Below, piece by piece: positions 14,964 through 23,344 of a DNA stretch of 64,000 nucleotides. The notes below the pieces were generated by a model. The model worked only from the letters and a program-made list of their open reading frames with translations. It was not told where the DNA came from and did no database searches. Origin of the DNA: an uncultured Hoeflea sp. (GTDB lineage: Bacteria > Pseudomonadota > Alphaproteobacteria > Rhizobiales > Rhizobiaceae); assembly GCF_947501405.1 (NCBI RefSeq), contig NZ_CANMVK010000002.1:682001-746000 (forward strand), in the 5' to 3' direction. Made by a program: the position numbers and the translations under genes. Numbering within the stretch: position 1 is the stretch's first letter; the number at the start of each line of letters is the position of its first letter.

Positions 14964-16334
14964 ATAGGCGTAATCGCGAAACACAGGTTCGATCGAGCCG
15001 TTCCAGCGGCCGTGATAGAGCGCCAGCATCTCCTCGGCCAGTGTGGTGCCGCGGGCGATCGATTCCTCCAGCGGCGCCAGGAAATGGCTTTCGTCATTGC
15101 CTTCCGAGTTGAGGAAAGCCCGGTTGACCAGGCCGCGCCGGGAAATGCCCAACACCTCGCGGCCGATATCGCGCAGCGTATGCCCCTTGATCGTGGCACT
15201 CAGCCCGTCGCGCGGAGTGGTGTCGCGAAGCGCATCGACGTCCTCAAGACGCCAGTCGCGGGTCAGCTCCAGCGCCGCTTCCAGCGCCTCCTCGTCATAG
15301 AGCAGGCCCACCCACAACGCCGGCAGGGCGCAGATCCGCCGCCAGGGTCCGCCATCGGCGCCGCGCATTTCGATGAAGCGTTTGAGCCGCGCGTCGGGAA
15401 ACAGCGTGCCCAGATGGTTGGTCCAGTCGCCCATGGTGGGCAGCGGCTGCGAAAGCTCGTCCTTGAGCGCCCCGTTCATGAACTGCCGGAACGTGACATG
15501 GGTGGCTTCGTGATACTTGCCGTCACGCAGCACGAAATACATCGGCACATCGAGCGCCCACTCGACATAATCCATAAAGCCGAAATCATCGGAATAAACG
15601 AAAGGCAATTGCCCGGCGCGCTGATTGTCGGTGTCGCGCCAGATATCACCGCGCCAGGAAACCAGCCCGTTGGGCTTGCCCTCGGTAAAGGGCGAAGCAG
15701 CAAACAGCGCGGTGGCCAGTGGCTGCAGCTTCATGCCGACGAGCATTTTGCGGCGCATGTCGGCTTCCGAAGCGAAATCGAGATTCACCTGGATGGTGCA
15801 GGTGCGGTACATCATGTCATGGCCCTGGCTGCCCACTTTGGGCATGTAGCGGGTCATGATGTCGTAGCGCGATTTGGGCATCCGCGGGGTTTCGTCGAAA
15901 CTCCATTTCGGGCTGCCGCCAATGCCCAGGAAGCCGATGCCCATGGGCGCGGCGATTTCCTGCAGTTGCGCCAGGTGCGCGTTGGATTCGCGGCAGGTCT
16001 GGTGGATGGTTTCGAGCGGCGCCCCGGACAGTTCAAACTGCCCTCCAGGCTCCAGGCTGATAGCCCCGGCACCGGTGGGTTCGACCAGACCGATGATCTT
16101 GCCGGCATCGATGATCGGCTCCCAGCCGAGCATGATCGCCATGCCTTCAAGCAGCGCCCGGATCGAGCGTTCGCCCTCATAGGGCACCGGATCGAGCGTC
16201 TCGGTGTAGAACACGAATTTCTCGTGTTCGGTGCCGATCCGCCAGCTCTCTTTGGGTTTGCAGCCGGCCTGCATCCAGCCGGCAAGCTCTTCGATCGAGC
16301 TGATCGGTGTGTCATCGGTGGTATCGCGCGCCAT
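14961..16334 (-). CDS. gshA: Glutamate-cysteine ligase (alphaproteobacterial/plant type)
   Basis: First enzyme of glutathione synthesis: ATP-dependent joining of glutamate and cysteine. 457 residues, standard for the alphaproteobacterial/plant class. It has the early RIGTEHEKF motif (about residues 32-40), a Gly-rich GAGAISLEPGGQFELSG nucleotide/substrate segment, MYRTCTIQVNLDF, and EMRGADGGP. Start ATG 16334; the stop TAG is formed by the edge of repeat copy C. It lies downstream of rsmE on the same strand with a 143-base gap, so it may have its own promoter. Glutathione links it by function to the nearby GST, MAPEG and Kef-type genes. Confidence 0.95.
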   Translation of the reverse strand: MARDTTDDTPISSIEELAGWMQAGCKPKESWRIGTEHEKFVFYTETLDPVPYEGERSIRALLEGMAIMLGWEPIIDAGKIIGLVEPTGAGAISLEPGGQFELSGAPLETIHQTCRESNAHLAQLQEIAAPMGIGFLGIGGSPKWSFDETPRMPKSRYDIMTRYMPKVGSQGHDMMYRTCTIQVNLDFASEADMRRKMLVGMKLQPLATALFAASPFTEGKPNGLVSWRGDIWRDTDNQRAGQLPFVYSDDFGFMDYVEWALDVPMYFVLRDGKYHEATHVTFRQFMNGALKDELSQPLPTMGDWTNHLGTLFPDARLKRFIEMRGADGGPWRRICALPALWVGLLYDEEALEAALELTRDWRLEDVDALRDTTPRDGLSATIKGHTLRDIGREVLGISRRGLVNRAFLNSEGNDESHFLAPLEESIARGTTLAEEMLALYHGRWNGSIEPVFRDYAY

Positions 16335-16477
16335 GACAGGCCCTTTTCCCTATGCCCCTGGCGCGGATTCGAGCCGCGCCTCCAACGCTGATTGGACCGG
16401 AACCCGCCCGGCTTGCAAGCGAAAATCCCTGATCACTGCATCAAACAAGATTGATGACCCCTGCTGCCCGGGGTGTC

Positions 16478-17212
16478 CTACCAGTCGCCCAGCGTCATCT
16501 GTACCGCCGTCAGGGCTGCGACAGCGGCGGTATCAGCACGCAGGATCCGCGGCCCCAGAGGTATCGCGGTTACAAAGGGCAGGGAGGTCAAGAGCGTCCG
16601 CTCGGCGTCGGAAAATCCGCCCTCCGGCCCCACCAGCAGCGCCAGGTCCCGCTCCTTGACGGTTTTAAGCACCGGCAGCGGGTTGTCGCCCGCCTGGCTT
16701 TCATTGCAGAAAATGATGCGACGCGCCGGATTCCAGGATTGAAGCAGTGCGTCCAACCCTCGTGCCTCGCCAAGTTCCGGGATCGCCAGATTGCCGCATT
16801 GTTCCGCGGCTTCAAGAATGTTGGCGCCAAGCCGCGCGGCGTTGACTTTGTGAAGTTGGGTGTGGTCGGTGAACACCGGCGTGATCCGCCCGACGCCCAT
16901 TTCGGTGGCTTTCTGCACCAGATAATCAAGCCGCCCGATCTTGAGCGGTGCGAACACGAAATCGATCCGGGGTCGCGGCGGCTGCGCCCGGGTCTGCGCG
17001 CCGATGTCGAGATCTGCACGTTTCTTGCCGGTCGGTCTCAGCGTTGCTGCAAATTCACCTTCGCGGCCATTGAACACCAACAGCTCCGCGCCGTCGCCCA
17101 TCCTGAGCACATTGATGAGATAGTGGGCCTGATCCTTGCCCAGCGTTACCGGCTCTGCAGGGACGAGCGGAGCATCGAGATAAAGCCGTTGAAGTTTGAA
17201 ATTCGCACGCAT
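16478..17212 (-). CDS. rsmE: 16S rRNA (uracil1498-N3)-methyltransferase RsmE
   Basis: SPOUT-class methyltransferase for m3U1498 of 16S rRNA in the decoding region. 244 residues. The N-terminal PUA-like part includes HYLINVLRMGDG; the C-terminal knotted SAM domain has IGRLDYLVQKATEMGVGRITPV, RSQ-type helix replaced here by LGANILEAAEQCGN, LLVGPEGGFSDAE, and the final LGPRILRADTAAVAAL, all standard family blocks. I start at the ATG at 17212 (MRANFKLQRLY), where family similarity begins; no strong ribosome site is seen. It is upstream of gshA, same strand, and its start side faces the unknown gene at 17244. Confidence 0.93.
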   Translation of the reverse strand: MRANFKLQRLYLDAPLVPAEPVTLGKDQAHYLINVLRMGDGAELLVFNGREGEFAATLRPTGKKRADLDIGAQTRAQPPRPRIDFVFAPLKIGRLDYLVQKATEMGVGRITPVFTDHTQLHKVNAARLGANILEAAEQCGNLAIPELGEARGLDALLQSWNPARRIIFCNESQAGDNPLPVLKTVKERDLALLVGPEGGFSDAERTLLTSLPFVTAIPLGPRILRADTAAVAALTAVQMTLGDW

Positions 17213-17243
17213 GGCGGCTTTGTTGCGCAGGCTTGGCGGAAGA

Positions 17244-17858
17244 TCAAGCCGCCGGGTCGCTTGCACCAGCAGCAAGAACGGCGGACGGGTGAAGACCTGG
17301 CGCGTAGCCGCTTCTCAGCGCTGCGATCGTTGCGGCCGGCGTAAGCCTGTGAAAGGGCGGCATGGCGGCAATCTCCGCGCCATCAACCGGGCTGTAACCC
17401 TCGAAACGCCATCGCAGCAGCGATCCGTCCCGGACAAGAAAGTAATGTTCGTTACAGCTTACGAATGTACCGTCGGGAAGTGTGGCGAGTTGATCAGGCT
17501 CGACCCGGCGGTCCGGATGATCGTGCGGCAGCCGGCGGTCTGTGTGGAGCAAGCCATCCATCGCCTGGGCCCGTAGCCTGGTATCGGAGCCTATGCCTGA
17601 TGATGTCAGACCAAGACCTTGCGCCATGGCGGCAGCAAAAGTTTGCGCGTCTTTCCGCCGGCATTCGAAGCAGGGGCGGTGACCGGCCGCCAGCGCCGTG
17701 GCCTCGTCAAGAAAGAACAGTTCCGTATAGCGGCCCGGCTGCATCAGCTTGCGCCTGCGGTTCTTGAACGCGGTCAGACAGATGATCCAGGACTTGGATT
17801 TGTGGGTCCTAACGATGCGCCCGGCCTCATCATGCAGCGGCCCGCCGCGATTGCCCAT
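17244..17858 (-). CDS. Conserved protein of unknown function with a PCFECRR motif
   Basis: About 204 residues from ATG 17858 (starting MGNRGGPLHDE); an in-frame ATG at 17924, one base after the LysE stop, would add 22 residues. Neither start has a clear ribosome site; I prefer the shorter because I recall relatives beginning at this Gly-Asn-Arg-Gly segment. The core has KSWIICLTAFKNRRR, YTELFFLDEATALAAGHRPCFECRRKDAQ and a late CNEHYFLVRDGSLLRWRFEGY. The CxxC could bind metal. No catalytic family is recognised. It is cotranscribed with the LysE gene upstream, with rsmE next on the same strand. Confidence 0.7.
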   Translation of the reverse strand: MGNRGGPLHDEAGRIVRTHKSKSWIICLTAFKNRRRKLMQPGRYTELFFLDEATALAAGHRPCFECRRKDAQTFAAAMAQGLGLTSSGIGSDTRLRAQAMDGLLHTDRRLPHDHPDRRVEPDQLATLPDGTFVSCNEHYFLVRDGSLLRWRFEGYSPVDGAEIAAMPPFHRLTPAATIAALRSGYAPGLHPSAVLAAGASDPAA

Positions 17859-17925
17859 GAACAGTCCGCGCGAGCAATCAGCCCGGATCGCACCCCCAGG
17901 ATCGACCCTGTTTTGCCGCGGCATT

Positions 17926-18567
17926 TCAGCCCGCGCGGCGTGTCAGCGCCGCGGCAACGCCTGCCATCATCAACAACGAGCCGCCGGTGCGCAGTGCTGT
18001 GCGCATCACTTTCGGCTGCCGGATGGTGCGGCGCGCGCCTGCCGCTGCGAAGGCAAACATGGCTGCATTGATGATGCCCAACAGCGTAAAGGTGATCACA
18101 TAGGTCGCGGCCTGCGGCAGATAGGGCGTTGCCGGATCGATGAATTGCGGGACGAAGGCCACGAAAAACAAAATGCCCTTGGGATTGAGCGCGGTCACCA
18201 GGAACGAATCGCGGAAGATCACCGCGGATCTGACTGAGGTCGCGGGCAGGGCGGCATCGCTCATATCGGGTAGTGTGGCCGGCGTGCGCCACATTTTGTA
18301 GCCGATCCAGATCAGATAGGCCGCGCCCACGAATTTGAGCACCTGAAACATCGTGGCTGATGTGGCAAGCAAAGCGCCTGCGCCGGCAATTGACAGCGAA
18401 GTGGCGACCAGATCGCCCAGCCCGACACCCATCACACTTGCCAGCGCAACCTTTCGCCCATGCGCCAGAGACTGGGTGATCACCATGATGATGGTGGGCC
18501 CGGGAATCACCAGCAGAATAATGCTGGCCACCATGAAGGCCGCGAAATGCTCTGGTGAGACGGGCAT
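17926..18567 (-). CDS. LysE/RhtB family amino-acid exporter
   Basis: 213-residue inner-membrane protein with five to six predicted helices and the LysE/RhtB signature near the N-terminus: VIPGPTIIMVITQSLAHGRKVALASVMGVGLGD in pieces over residues about 20-52, then GAAYLIWIGYKMW and a middle NPKGILFFVAFVPQF block. Such proteins export amino acids or homoserine lactone-like compounds by proton exchange; the substrate is not predictable. The gene runs with the downstream unknown gene (one base between them) and is divergent from the MOSC-domain gene across an 86-base gap. Confidence 0.88.
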   Translation of the reverse strand: MPVSPEHFAAFMVASIILLVIPGPTIIMVITQSLAHGRKVALASVMGVGLGDLVATSLSIAGAGALLATSATMFQVLKFVGAAYLIWIGYKMWRTPATLPDMSDAALPATSVRSAVIFRDSFLVTALNPKGILFFVAFVPQFIDPATPYLPQAATYVITFTLLGIINAAMFAFAAAGARRTIRQPKVMRTALRTGGSLLMMAGVAAALTRRAG

Positions 18568-18653
18568 CGGAGAACTCCTGATCTTGCGTTCAGAGCAGAA
18601 AGCCGCAGACTGCCGGCCGGGTCAAGCGGCGCGAAACAGGATCAGAGGAAACC

Positions 18654-19355
18654 ATGACGATGGAACTCACAGCGCGCATCATCGGGCTTTATGTCGGAGC
18701 GGTGCGCGAGCCGTGGCCGGGCAGGCCGCCTTCGGCCATCGCCAAGGCCGCAGTGGACGCGCCGCAAGCGCTGGAAATGACCGGCTTTGCAACGGATGCC
18801 CAGGCCGATCTGACGGTCCATGGCGGGCAAGAGAAGGCCGTGCACCACTATGCTTCCGAGCATTATGACGCCTGGCGCGCCGAACTTGGCGAGGCGGCCG
18901 CGCATCTCAAGCCCGGCGGCTTCGGCGAAAACATCTCGACCATTGGGCTGACCGAACAAAACCTGTGCATCGGCGACCGGCTTGCGATCGGTTCGGCCAT
19001 TGTCGAAGTCAGCCAGGGCCGGCAGCCATGCTGGAAACTCAATGCCCACACCGGGCTCGAGCTGATGGCGGCCCTGTTTCAGAAAACCGCCCGCACCGGC
19101 TGGTACTACCGGGTGATCGAACCGGGTGTGGTCGGCGTTGGTGACGAGATCCGGCGGCTGGAGTGTCCCAATCCGGACTGGACGGTCGAGCGTGTCACCA
19201 GCGCGCGGCTCAATCCTCGTGTGGACACGGAAACCGCGTCAATTCTTGCCGAACTGCCGCGCCTTAATGAAGGCTGGCGCGCGGCGTTTCGCAAGAAATC
19301 AAAGCCGGGCTTTGCCGAGGACACCAGCGGGCGATTGACCGGCAATTCGTCGTAG
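18654..19355 (+). CDS. MOSC domain protein (YiiM-like)
   Basis: 233 residues. The MOSC (molybdenum cofactor sulphurase C-terminal) domain shows TVHGGQEKAVHHYASEHY, GGFGENISTIGL and the conserved Cys in SQGRQPCWKLNAHTG, followed by a C-terminal helical part as in YiiM. YiiM relatives hold molybdenum cofactor and reduce N-hydroxylated compounds such as 6-hydroxylaminopurine, so a detoxifying reductase is a reasonable guess. Start ATG 18654 has GAGGA 5 bases upstream; ATG 18660 is an alternative. It stands alone between the LysE gene (divergent) and lutC (convergent). Confidence 0.87.
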   Translation: MTMELTARIIGLYVGAVREPWPGRPPSAIAKAAVDAPQALEMTGFATDAQADLTVHGGQEKAVHHYASEHYDAWRAELGEAAAHLKPGGFGENISTIGLTEQNLCIGDRLAIGSAIVEVSQGRQPCWKLNAHTGLELMAALFQKTARTGWYYRVIEPGVVGVGDEIRRLECPNPDWTVERVTSARLNPRVDTETASILAELPRLNEGWRAAFRKKSKPGFAEDTSGRLTGNSS

Positions 19356-19428
19356 GCCAGCGGCGCGGGATCTGCGGGCAGGGCCTGCGTGGCCGTAAGG
19401 CTGGCGCTGTCGCTTGGTGACGACGGAG

Positions 19429-20100
19429 CTACTCGACGATCACGATGTGCAGCGCCCGGGGCCCGTGGGCGCCCAAAATGATGGTCTGCTCGATATCGCC
19501 CGAGCGCGACGGACCGGTGACGAGATTTACCGCACGCGGCATCTCGCCCTTGCCGCGGCTCTTGCGCAGCTTCGCCCAGACGCTCTCCATGTCGCCCTTT
19601 ATCTCGGAAGCCTTGAGCACCACGATGTGATGCTCGGGCAGGAAATTGATGGTGGTCGGATTGTCCGGCCCGGAGAGCAGCGCCAGCGTGCCGGTCTCCG
19701 CAATCCCGGCCATGGCGTGGCTGACCCCGGTAAGATCCGCGCCGGCGGACGCGCCATGGCGCACTTCGAGGTTCTTTTCCGCCGCCCAATCCGCTTTCTT
19801 GAGGCGTTTATCCGCGCCCATTCGCACTTCGGCGGGAAGATTGCGCGCTCGCAGATACTCGGAAACCTCCGCAGGCACGGCCTTGTAGTCGCTGACCCGC
19901 GTCATGGTCGCGCCAAACATCTCGGCCATGCTGCAAAACAGCTCAAGCTGTCCATTCTTGGGAAGTTTGGCGCGTGCTGGAATGACGCCCAGCGGCGTAT
20001 CGCTCAGCCGCGCGGTCACCGCCGCCTGGCGCTCGTCATCCGATGCATTGCCCTTTGCAGCATTGCGCACCTTGGCCAGTACGGCCTCGCGCGCGCTCAT
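19429..20100 (-). CDS. lutC: LUD-domain lactate utilisation protein LutC
   Basis: 223-residue protein made of the LUD domain, a NagB/RpiA-like fold. LutC acts with LutA and LutB as an L-lactate oxidation complex feeding electrons to the respiratory chain; its own chemistry is not settled. Family blocks seen are GVSHAMAGIAETGTLAL, PTTINFLPEHHIVVL and a C-terminal LVTGPSRSGDIEQTIILGAHGPR. The start overlaps the lutB stop by 4 bases (ATGA). Last gene of the lutRABC-type transcription unit. Confidence 0.92.
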   Translation of the reverse strand: MSAREAVLAKVRNAAKGNASDDERQAAVTARLSDTPLGVIPARAKLPKNGQLELFCSMAEMFGATMTRVSDYKAVPAEVSEYLRARNLPAEVRMGADKRLKKADWAAEKNLEVRHGASAGADLTGVSHAMAGIAETGTLALLSGPDNPTTINFLPEHHIVVLKASEIKGDMESVWAKLRKSRGKGEMPRAVNLVTGPSRSGDIEQTIILGAHGPRALHIVIVE

Positions 20101-21548
20101 GGTGTGCTCCCGTGACTTGTTGCTTCCTGTTTGAGCGTGTCACGCTGCGCCCAGGCCTGCAGGAAGGTGCGGCCTTCCGGTGCCGGAAGGTCGCGATGCC
20201 GGGTCCAGCCGCCTGCCAGTGGCAACGATTTGAACCGCCGCGACGTACCGCCGAACAGCGACAGAAGCGGCATGCCAAAGGAAACCGCCAAACGGTAGAG
20301 CTTCGGGCGCTTGGCGAAAAAGGCCCATAGCTTCAGCCCGTAGCGCGCCGTGGCCGGCGTCAGGTTTCGTTCGAATTCCCGCTCGCGCCAGTGCCGCATC
20401 ATCTTGGGCAGCGGAATGCGCATGGGGCACACGCTTTCACATCGCCCGCAGAAGGTCGATGCGTTGGGCAGTTGCCCGGTCTCGTCAATGCCGTTGAGCG
20501 AGGGCGTCAGCACCGCGCCCATCGGTCCCGGATAGACCGAACCATAGGCGTGGCCGCCGACAGCATGATAGACGGGACAATGGTTCATGCAGGCGCCGCA
20601 GCGGATGCAGCGAAGCATGTCCTGATACTCGGTTCCAAGCATCGACGAGCGGCCATTGTCGAGCAGCACGACATGATATTCGTCCGGGCCGTCGGGATCT
20701 TCCTCGCGCTTCGGACCGGTGGAAAAGGTGGTGTAGACGCTCATGTCCTGGCCGGTGGCCGAGCGCGCCAGCACGCGCAGGATCTGGGACGTGTCCTCAA
20801 GCGTGGGTACGATTTTCTCGATCGACGCCACCACCACATGCACCTTGCCCAGCGTCTGGGTCAGATCGCCATTGCCTTCATTGGTCACGATGACCGAACT
20901 GCCGGTTTCCGCGATCAGGAAATTGGCGCCGGTGACGCCCACATCAGCGGTGAAATAGCGCTCGCGCAGCACCTCGCGCGCTTCCGAAAGCAGCGCAACC
21001 GGCTCCGACAGATCGCGGCTGTCTTCGAGATGCGTGTGCACCCGGCGAAAATCGCCCTCGACCTGCTCTTTGTTCAGATGCACCGCGGGCGCGATGATGT
21101 GGCTCGGGTGCTCGCCGCGAAGCTGAATGATGTATTCGCCGAGATCGGTTTCCACCGGCTCGATGCCGTTGGCCGCAAGGTGATCGTTGAGCGCGATCTC
21201 CTCGGTGATCATCGATTTGCCCTTGGTCACCGTGCGCGCATCCGCCTTTTTGCAGATGTCGAGCACGATCCGGCGTGCGTCCTCGGCGGTTTCGGCCCAA
21301 TGGACGTGGCCGCCCGCTTCGGTCACTTTGGTCTCATATTCCTCGAGGTAGAGATCGAGATGCGCCAGTGTGTGGTTCTTGATGTCGCGGGCATTGTCGC
21401 GCAGCGCCTCGAACTCGGGCAGCGCTTCCGCCGATTTGCGGCGTTTGGTGATGAAGCCTTTTTGCACATTGCCGAGCGCCTTTTGCAGTTGCTGATCGAC
21501 AAGGGCCTTGGAGGCGTTGGTTTTGAAGTGTTTGGCGGCGAGTTCCAT
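20097..21548 (-). CDS. lutB: Iron-sulphur lactate utilisation protein LutB
   Basis: 483 residues. The N-terminal part is an LUD domain (TVTKGKSMITEEIALN, LIAETGSSVIVTNEGNG), and the C-terminal part carries two [4Fe-4S] ferredoxin motifs, CIRCGACMNHCPVY and CGRCESVCPMRIPLP. This matches LutB of the L-lactate oxidase complex, where it relays electrons between LutA and the membrane. Start ATG has GAGGA about 8 bases upstream. It follows lutA by 18 bases and overlaps lutC by 4, so the three are one operon. Confidence 0.95.
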   Translation of the reverse strand: MELAAKHFKTNASKALVDQQLQKALGNVQKGFITKRRKSAEALPEFEALRDNARDIKNHTLAHLDLYLEEYETKVTEAGGHVHWAETAEDARRIVLDICKKADARTVTKGKSMITEEIALNDHLAANGIEPVETDLGEYIIQLRGEHPSHIIAPAVHLNKEQVEGDFRRVHTHLEDSRDLSEPVALLSEAREVLRERYFTADVGVTGANFLIAETGSSVIVTNEGNGDLTQTLGKVHVVVASIEKIVPTLEDTSQILRVLARSATGQDMSVYTTFSTGPKREEDPDGPDEYHVVLLDNGRSSMLGTEYQDMLRCIRCGACMNHCPVYHAVGGHAYGSVYPGPMGAVLTPSLNGIDETGQLPNASTFCGRCESVCPMRIPLPKMMRHWREREFERNLTPATARYGLKLWAFFAKRPKLYRLAVSFGMPLLSLFGGTSRRFKSLPLAGGWTRHRDLPAPEGRTFLQAWAQRDTLKQEATSHGSTP

Positions 21549-21566
21549 GGCGTGTTTCCTCGTCCC

Positions 21567-22352
21567 CTATTTGCCGGACCCGGCGATTGGCGGTTGATCG
21601 GTCATGCCGGCCAGCACTTCGGCCACGTGCCGCGCCTCAACACCGGAGCCCTGACGTTTGAGCTTTCCGGCCATGTTCATCAGGCAGCCAAGGTCGCCCG
21701 CCAAGAGCATGTCGGCGCCCGACTGGTCGATATTGCCGACTTTCTTGGTGACGATGGCGTTGGAGATGTCGGAATATTTGACACAAAACGTGCCGCCAAA
21801 GCCGCAGCACACATCCGAATCGGTCATTTCCTTGATCGCCAGCCCATCGACATTGGCAAGCAGTTTGCGCGGCTGCTGCTGCACACCGAGTTCGCGCAAT
21901 CCCGAGCAGGAATCATGGTAAGTGACGGTCGCCTCGAGTGCTGCACCGGTATCGCGCACCATCATCACGTCGCTCAAAAACGAGATCAACTCGTGGCACT
22001 TGTCCGAAAACCGCTGGGCCCGCTCTTCCCAGGCCGCATCGTCCGCAAACAGGCCGGGATAGTGCTTCTTGAGCATCGAGGCGCAAGAGCCTGAGGGCGC
22101 GACAACGAAATCGAAGCCCTCGAAGGCCTCGATCACCTGCTCGGCGATTTCGCGGGTGTCGGCGCGGTCGCCGGTGTTGTAGGCGGGCTGGCCGCAGCAT
22201 GTCTGCGCCACCGGCACATGCACCTCGCATCCGGCCTGCTGCAGCAGCTTGACGCTTGCAAAGCCGACCGATGGCCGAAACAGATCGACCAGGCAGGTCG
22301 CAAAAAGGCCCACACGGGGCATTGCGCCGGCCGCTAAATGTGCTGTCGTCAC
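21567..22352 (-). CDS. lutA: (Fe-S) oxidoreductase LutA (two CCG domains)
   Basis: 261 residues with two cysteine-rich CCG domains: CLVDLF... followed by AQTCCGQPAYNTGD, and TYHDSCSG followed by DVCCGFGGTFCVKY. This architecture is that of LutA/YkgE, resembling the heterodisulphide-reductase and GlcF cysteine-rich units. Start is GTG at 22352 with GGAGG 9 bases upstream and overlaps the GntR gene stop (GTGA); a long in-frame extension further upstream lies inside that gene and is not real. With LutB and LutC it would oxidise L-lactate to pyruvate. Confidence 0.92.
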   Translation of the reverse strand: MTTAHLAAGAMPRVGLFATCLVDLFRPSVGFASVKLLQQAGCEVHVPVAQTCCGQPAYNTGDRADTREIAEQVIEAFEGFDFVVAPSGSCASMLKKHYPGLFADDAAWEERAQRFSDKCHELISFLSDVMMVRDTGAALEATVTYHDSCSGLRELGVQQQPRKLLANVDGLAIKEMTDSDVCCGFGGTFCVKYSDISNAIVTKKVGNIDQSGADMLLAGDLGCLMNMAGKLKRQGSGVEARHVAEVLAGMTDQPPIAGSGK

Positions 22353-23197
22353 TGCGCAGCCTCCGAATGCTTGTGCTTGCTTTGCCTGCCCGGAGCCTTG
22401 CCCAGAGCCTGTTTGCCGGTTGGCGACGGGGAGCGCTGCTGCAGACGAAGCTGCGACACCCGCTCCCAGTCGCCGGAGCGTTCGGCATCTGTCATCGCCC
22501 TGGATACGAAATCGATGTGAGCTTGCGCGGCCCGGCGCCCGGCTTCGGGATTGCCGGCCATGACGGCGTCGTAAATCGCCAGATGCTGGCGCAGCAACTG
22601 ATCGCGCGCGCCCGGCAGATTGTAGACCATGGCGCGATTGTAAAACACGCCCTCGGCCAAGAGCCGGTAGCACGAGCGCAACGTGTGCAGCAGGATGATG
22701 TTGTGGGCGCATTCGCCGATCGCGCTGTGGAACTCCACGTCGATGGCCGCTTCCTCCTCGAAATCGTCCTTCTCGTGGGCGGCCTTCATCGCCGTGACAA
22801 TGCGGGTCAGCAGCGCCTTGTCGGCCTCGGTGGCGCGGCGCGCCGCAAACTCTGCGGTGATCCCCTCCATCTCCCGCCGGTATTCGAGATAGTCCAGCGT
22901 GGCCTTCTGGTGCCGGGCGATCAGCTCCATGACAGGTCGTGTGAACACCTGGCCGATGACATCGGCCACGAAAGTGCCGCCGCCATGCTGGGTGTTGAGC
23001 AGGCCGCGCCCTTCCAGAACCTTGAGCGCTTCACGCAGGATCGGCCGCGAAACATCGAACTGTTTGGCAAGCTCGCGCTCGCCGGGCAGCCGGTCGCCAA
23101 CCCGTAAAATACCCTCAAGCACCAGCACCTCAATCTGATGGACCACTTCGTCCGCCGTCCGGCTGTGCACGATTCGCGCAAAAATGTCCGTAGCCAT
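22349..23197 (-). CDS. FadR-subfamily GntR regulator of the lut operon
   Basis: About 282 residues. An N-terminal winged helix-turn-helix (RVGDRLPGERELAKQFDVSR, then ILREALKVLEGRGLL) is followed by an FCD ligand-binding domain of all-helical type, with the metal-ligand set plausible around DVEFHSAI and RQHLAIYDAV. A Lys/Arg/Ser-rich C-terminal tail of ~30 residues is extra. It shares a 4-base overlap with lutA, so regulator and structural genes are one unit, like the LldR/LutR arrangement for lactate. ATG 23197 is used; a TTG 12 bases earlier (23209) with AAAGG just before it is possible. The 5' gap holds two GTGGTCAA copies that might be half-sites. Confidence 0.88.
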   Translation of the reverse strand: MATDIFARIVHSRTADEVVHQIEVLVLEGILRVGDRLPGERELAKQFDVSRPILREALKVLEGRGLLNTQHGGGTFVADVIGQVFTRPVMELIARHQKATLDYLEYRREMEGITAEFAARRATEADKALLTRIVTAMKAAHEKDDFEEEAAIDVEFHSAIGECAHNIILLHTLRSCYRLLAEGVFYNRAMVYNLPGARDQLLRQHLAIYDAVMAGNPEAGRRAAQAHIDFVSRAMTDAERSGDWERVSQLRLQQRSPSPTGKQALGKAPGRQSKHKHSEAAQ

Positions 23198-23344
23198 TGG
23201 ATTTTCCAACCTTTCGCTTGGCGCGACCGTACCAAGCTGCGGGAAAGGTGGTCAATATTTTTATCCAGTTTGTGGCAAGATTCGGCGCAAGCGGCGGGAA
23301 GTGGTCAACCCATGTGGGCTGCCGCATAGCCCGACCGGTTGCGC

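Noticed and set aside
22353-22712. Upstream extension of lutA
   Set aside because: Lies inside the GntR gene; GTG 22352 has GGAGG and the GTGA overlap.
23248-23308. Two GTGGTCAA copies (23248, 23301) as a GntR operator
   Set aside because: They are direct, 53 bases apart and not clear palindromes of the TGGT-N-ACCA type; too weak to call.
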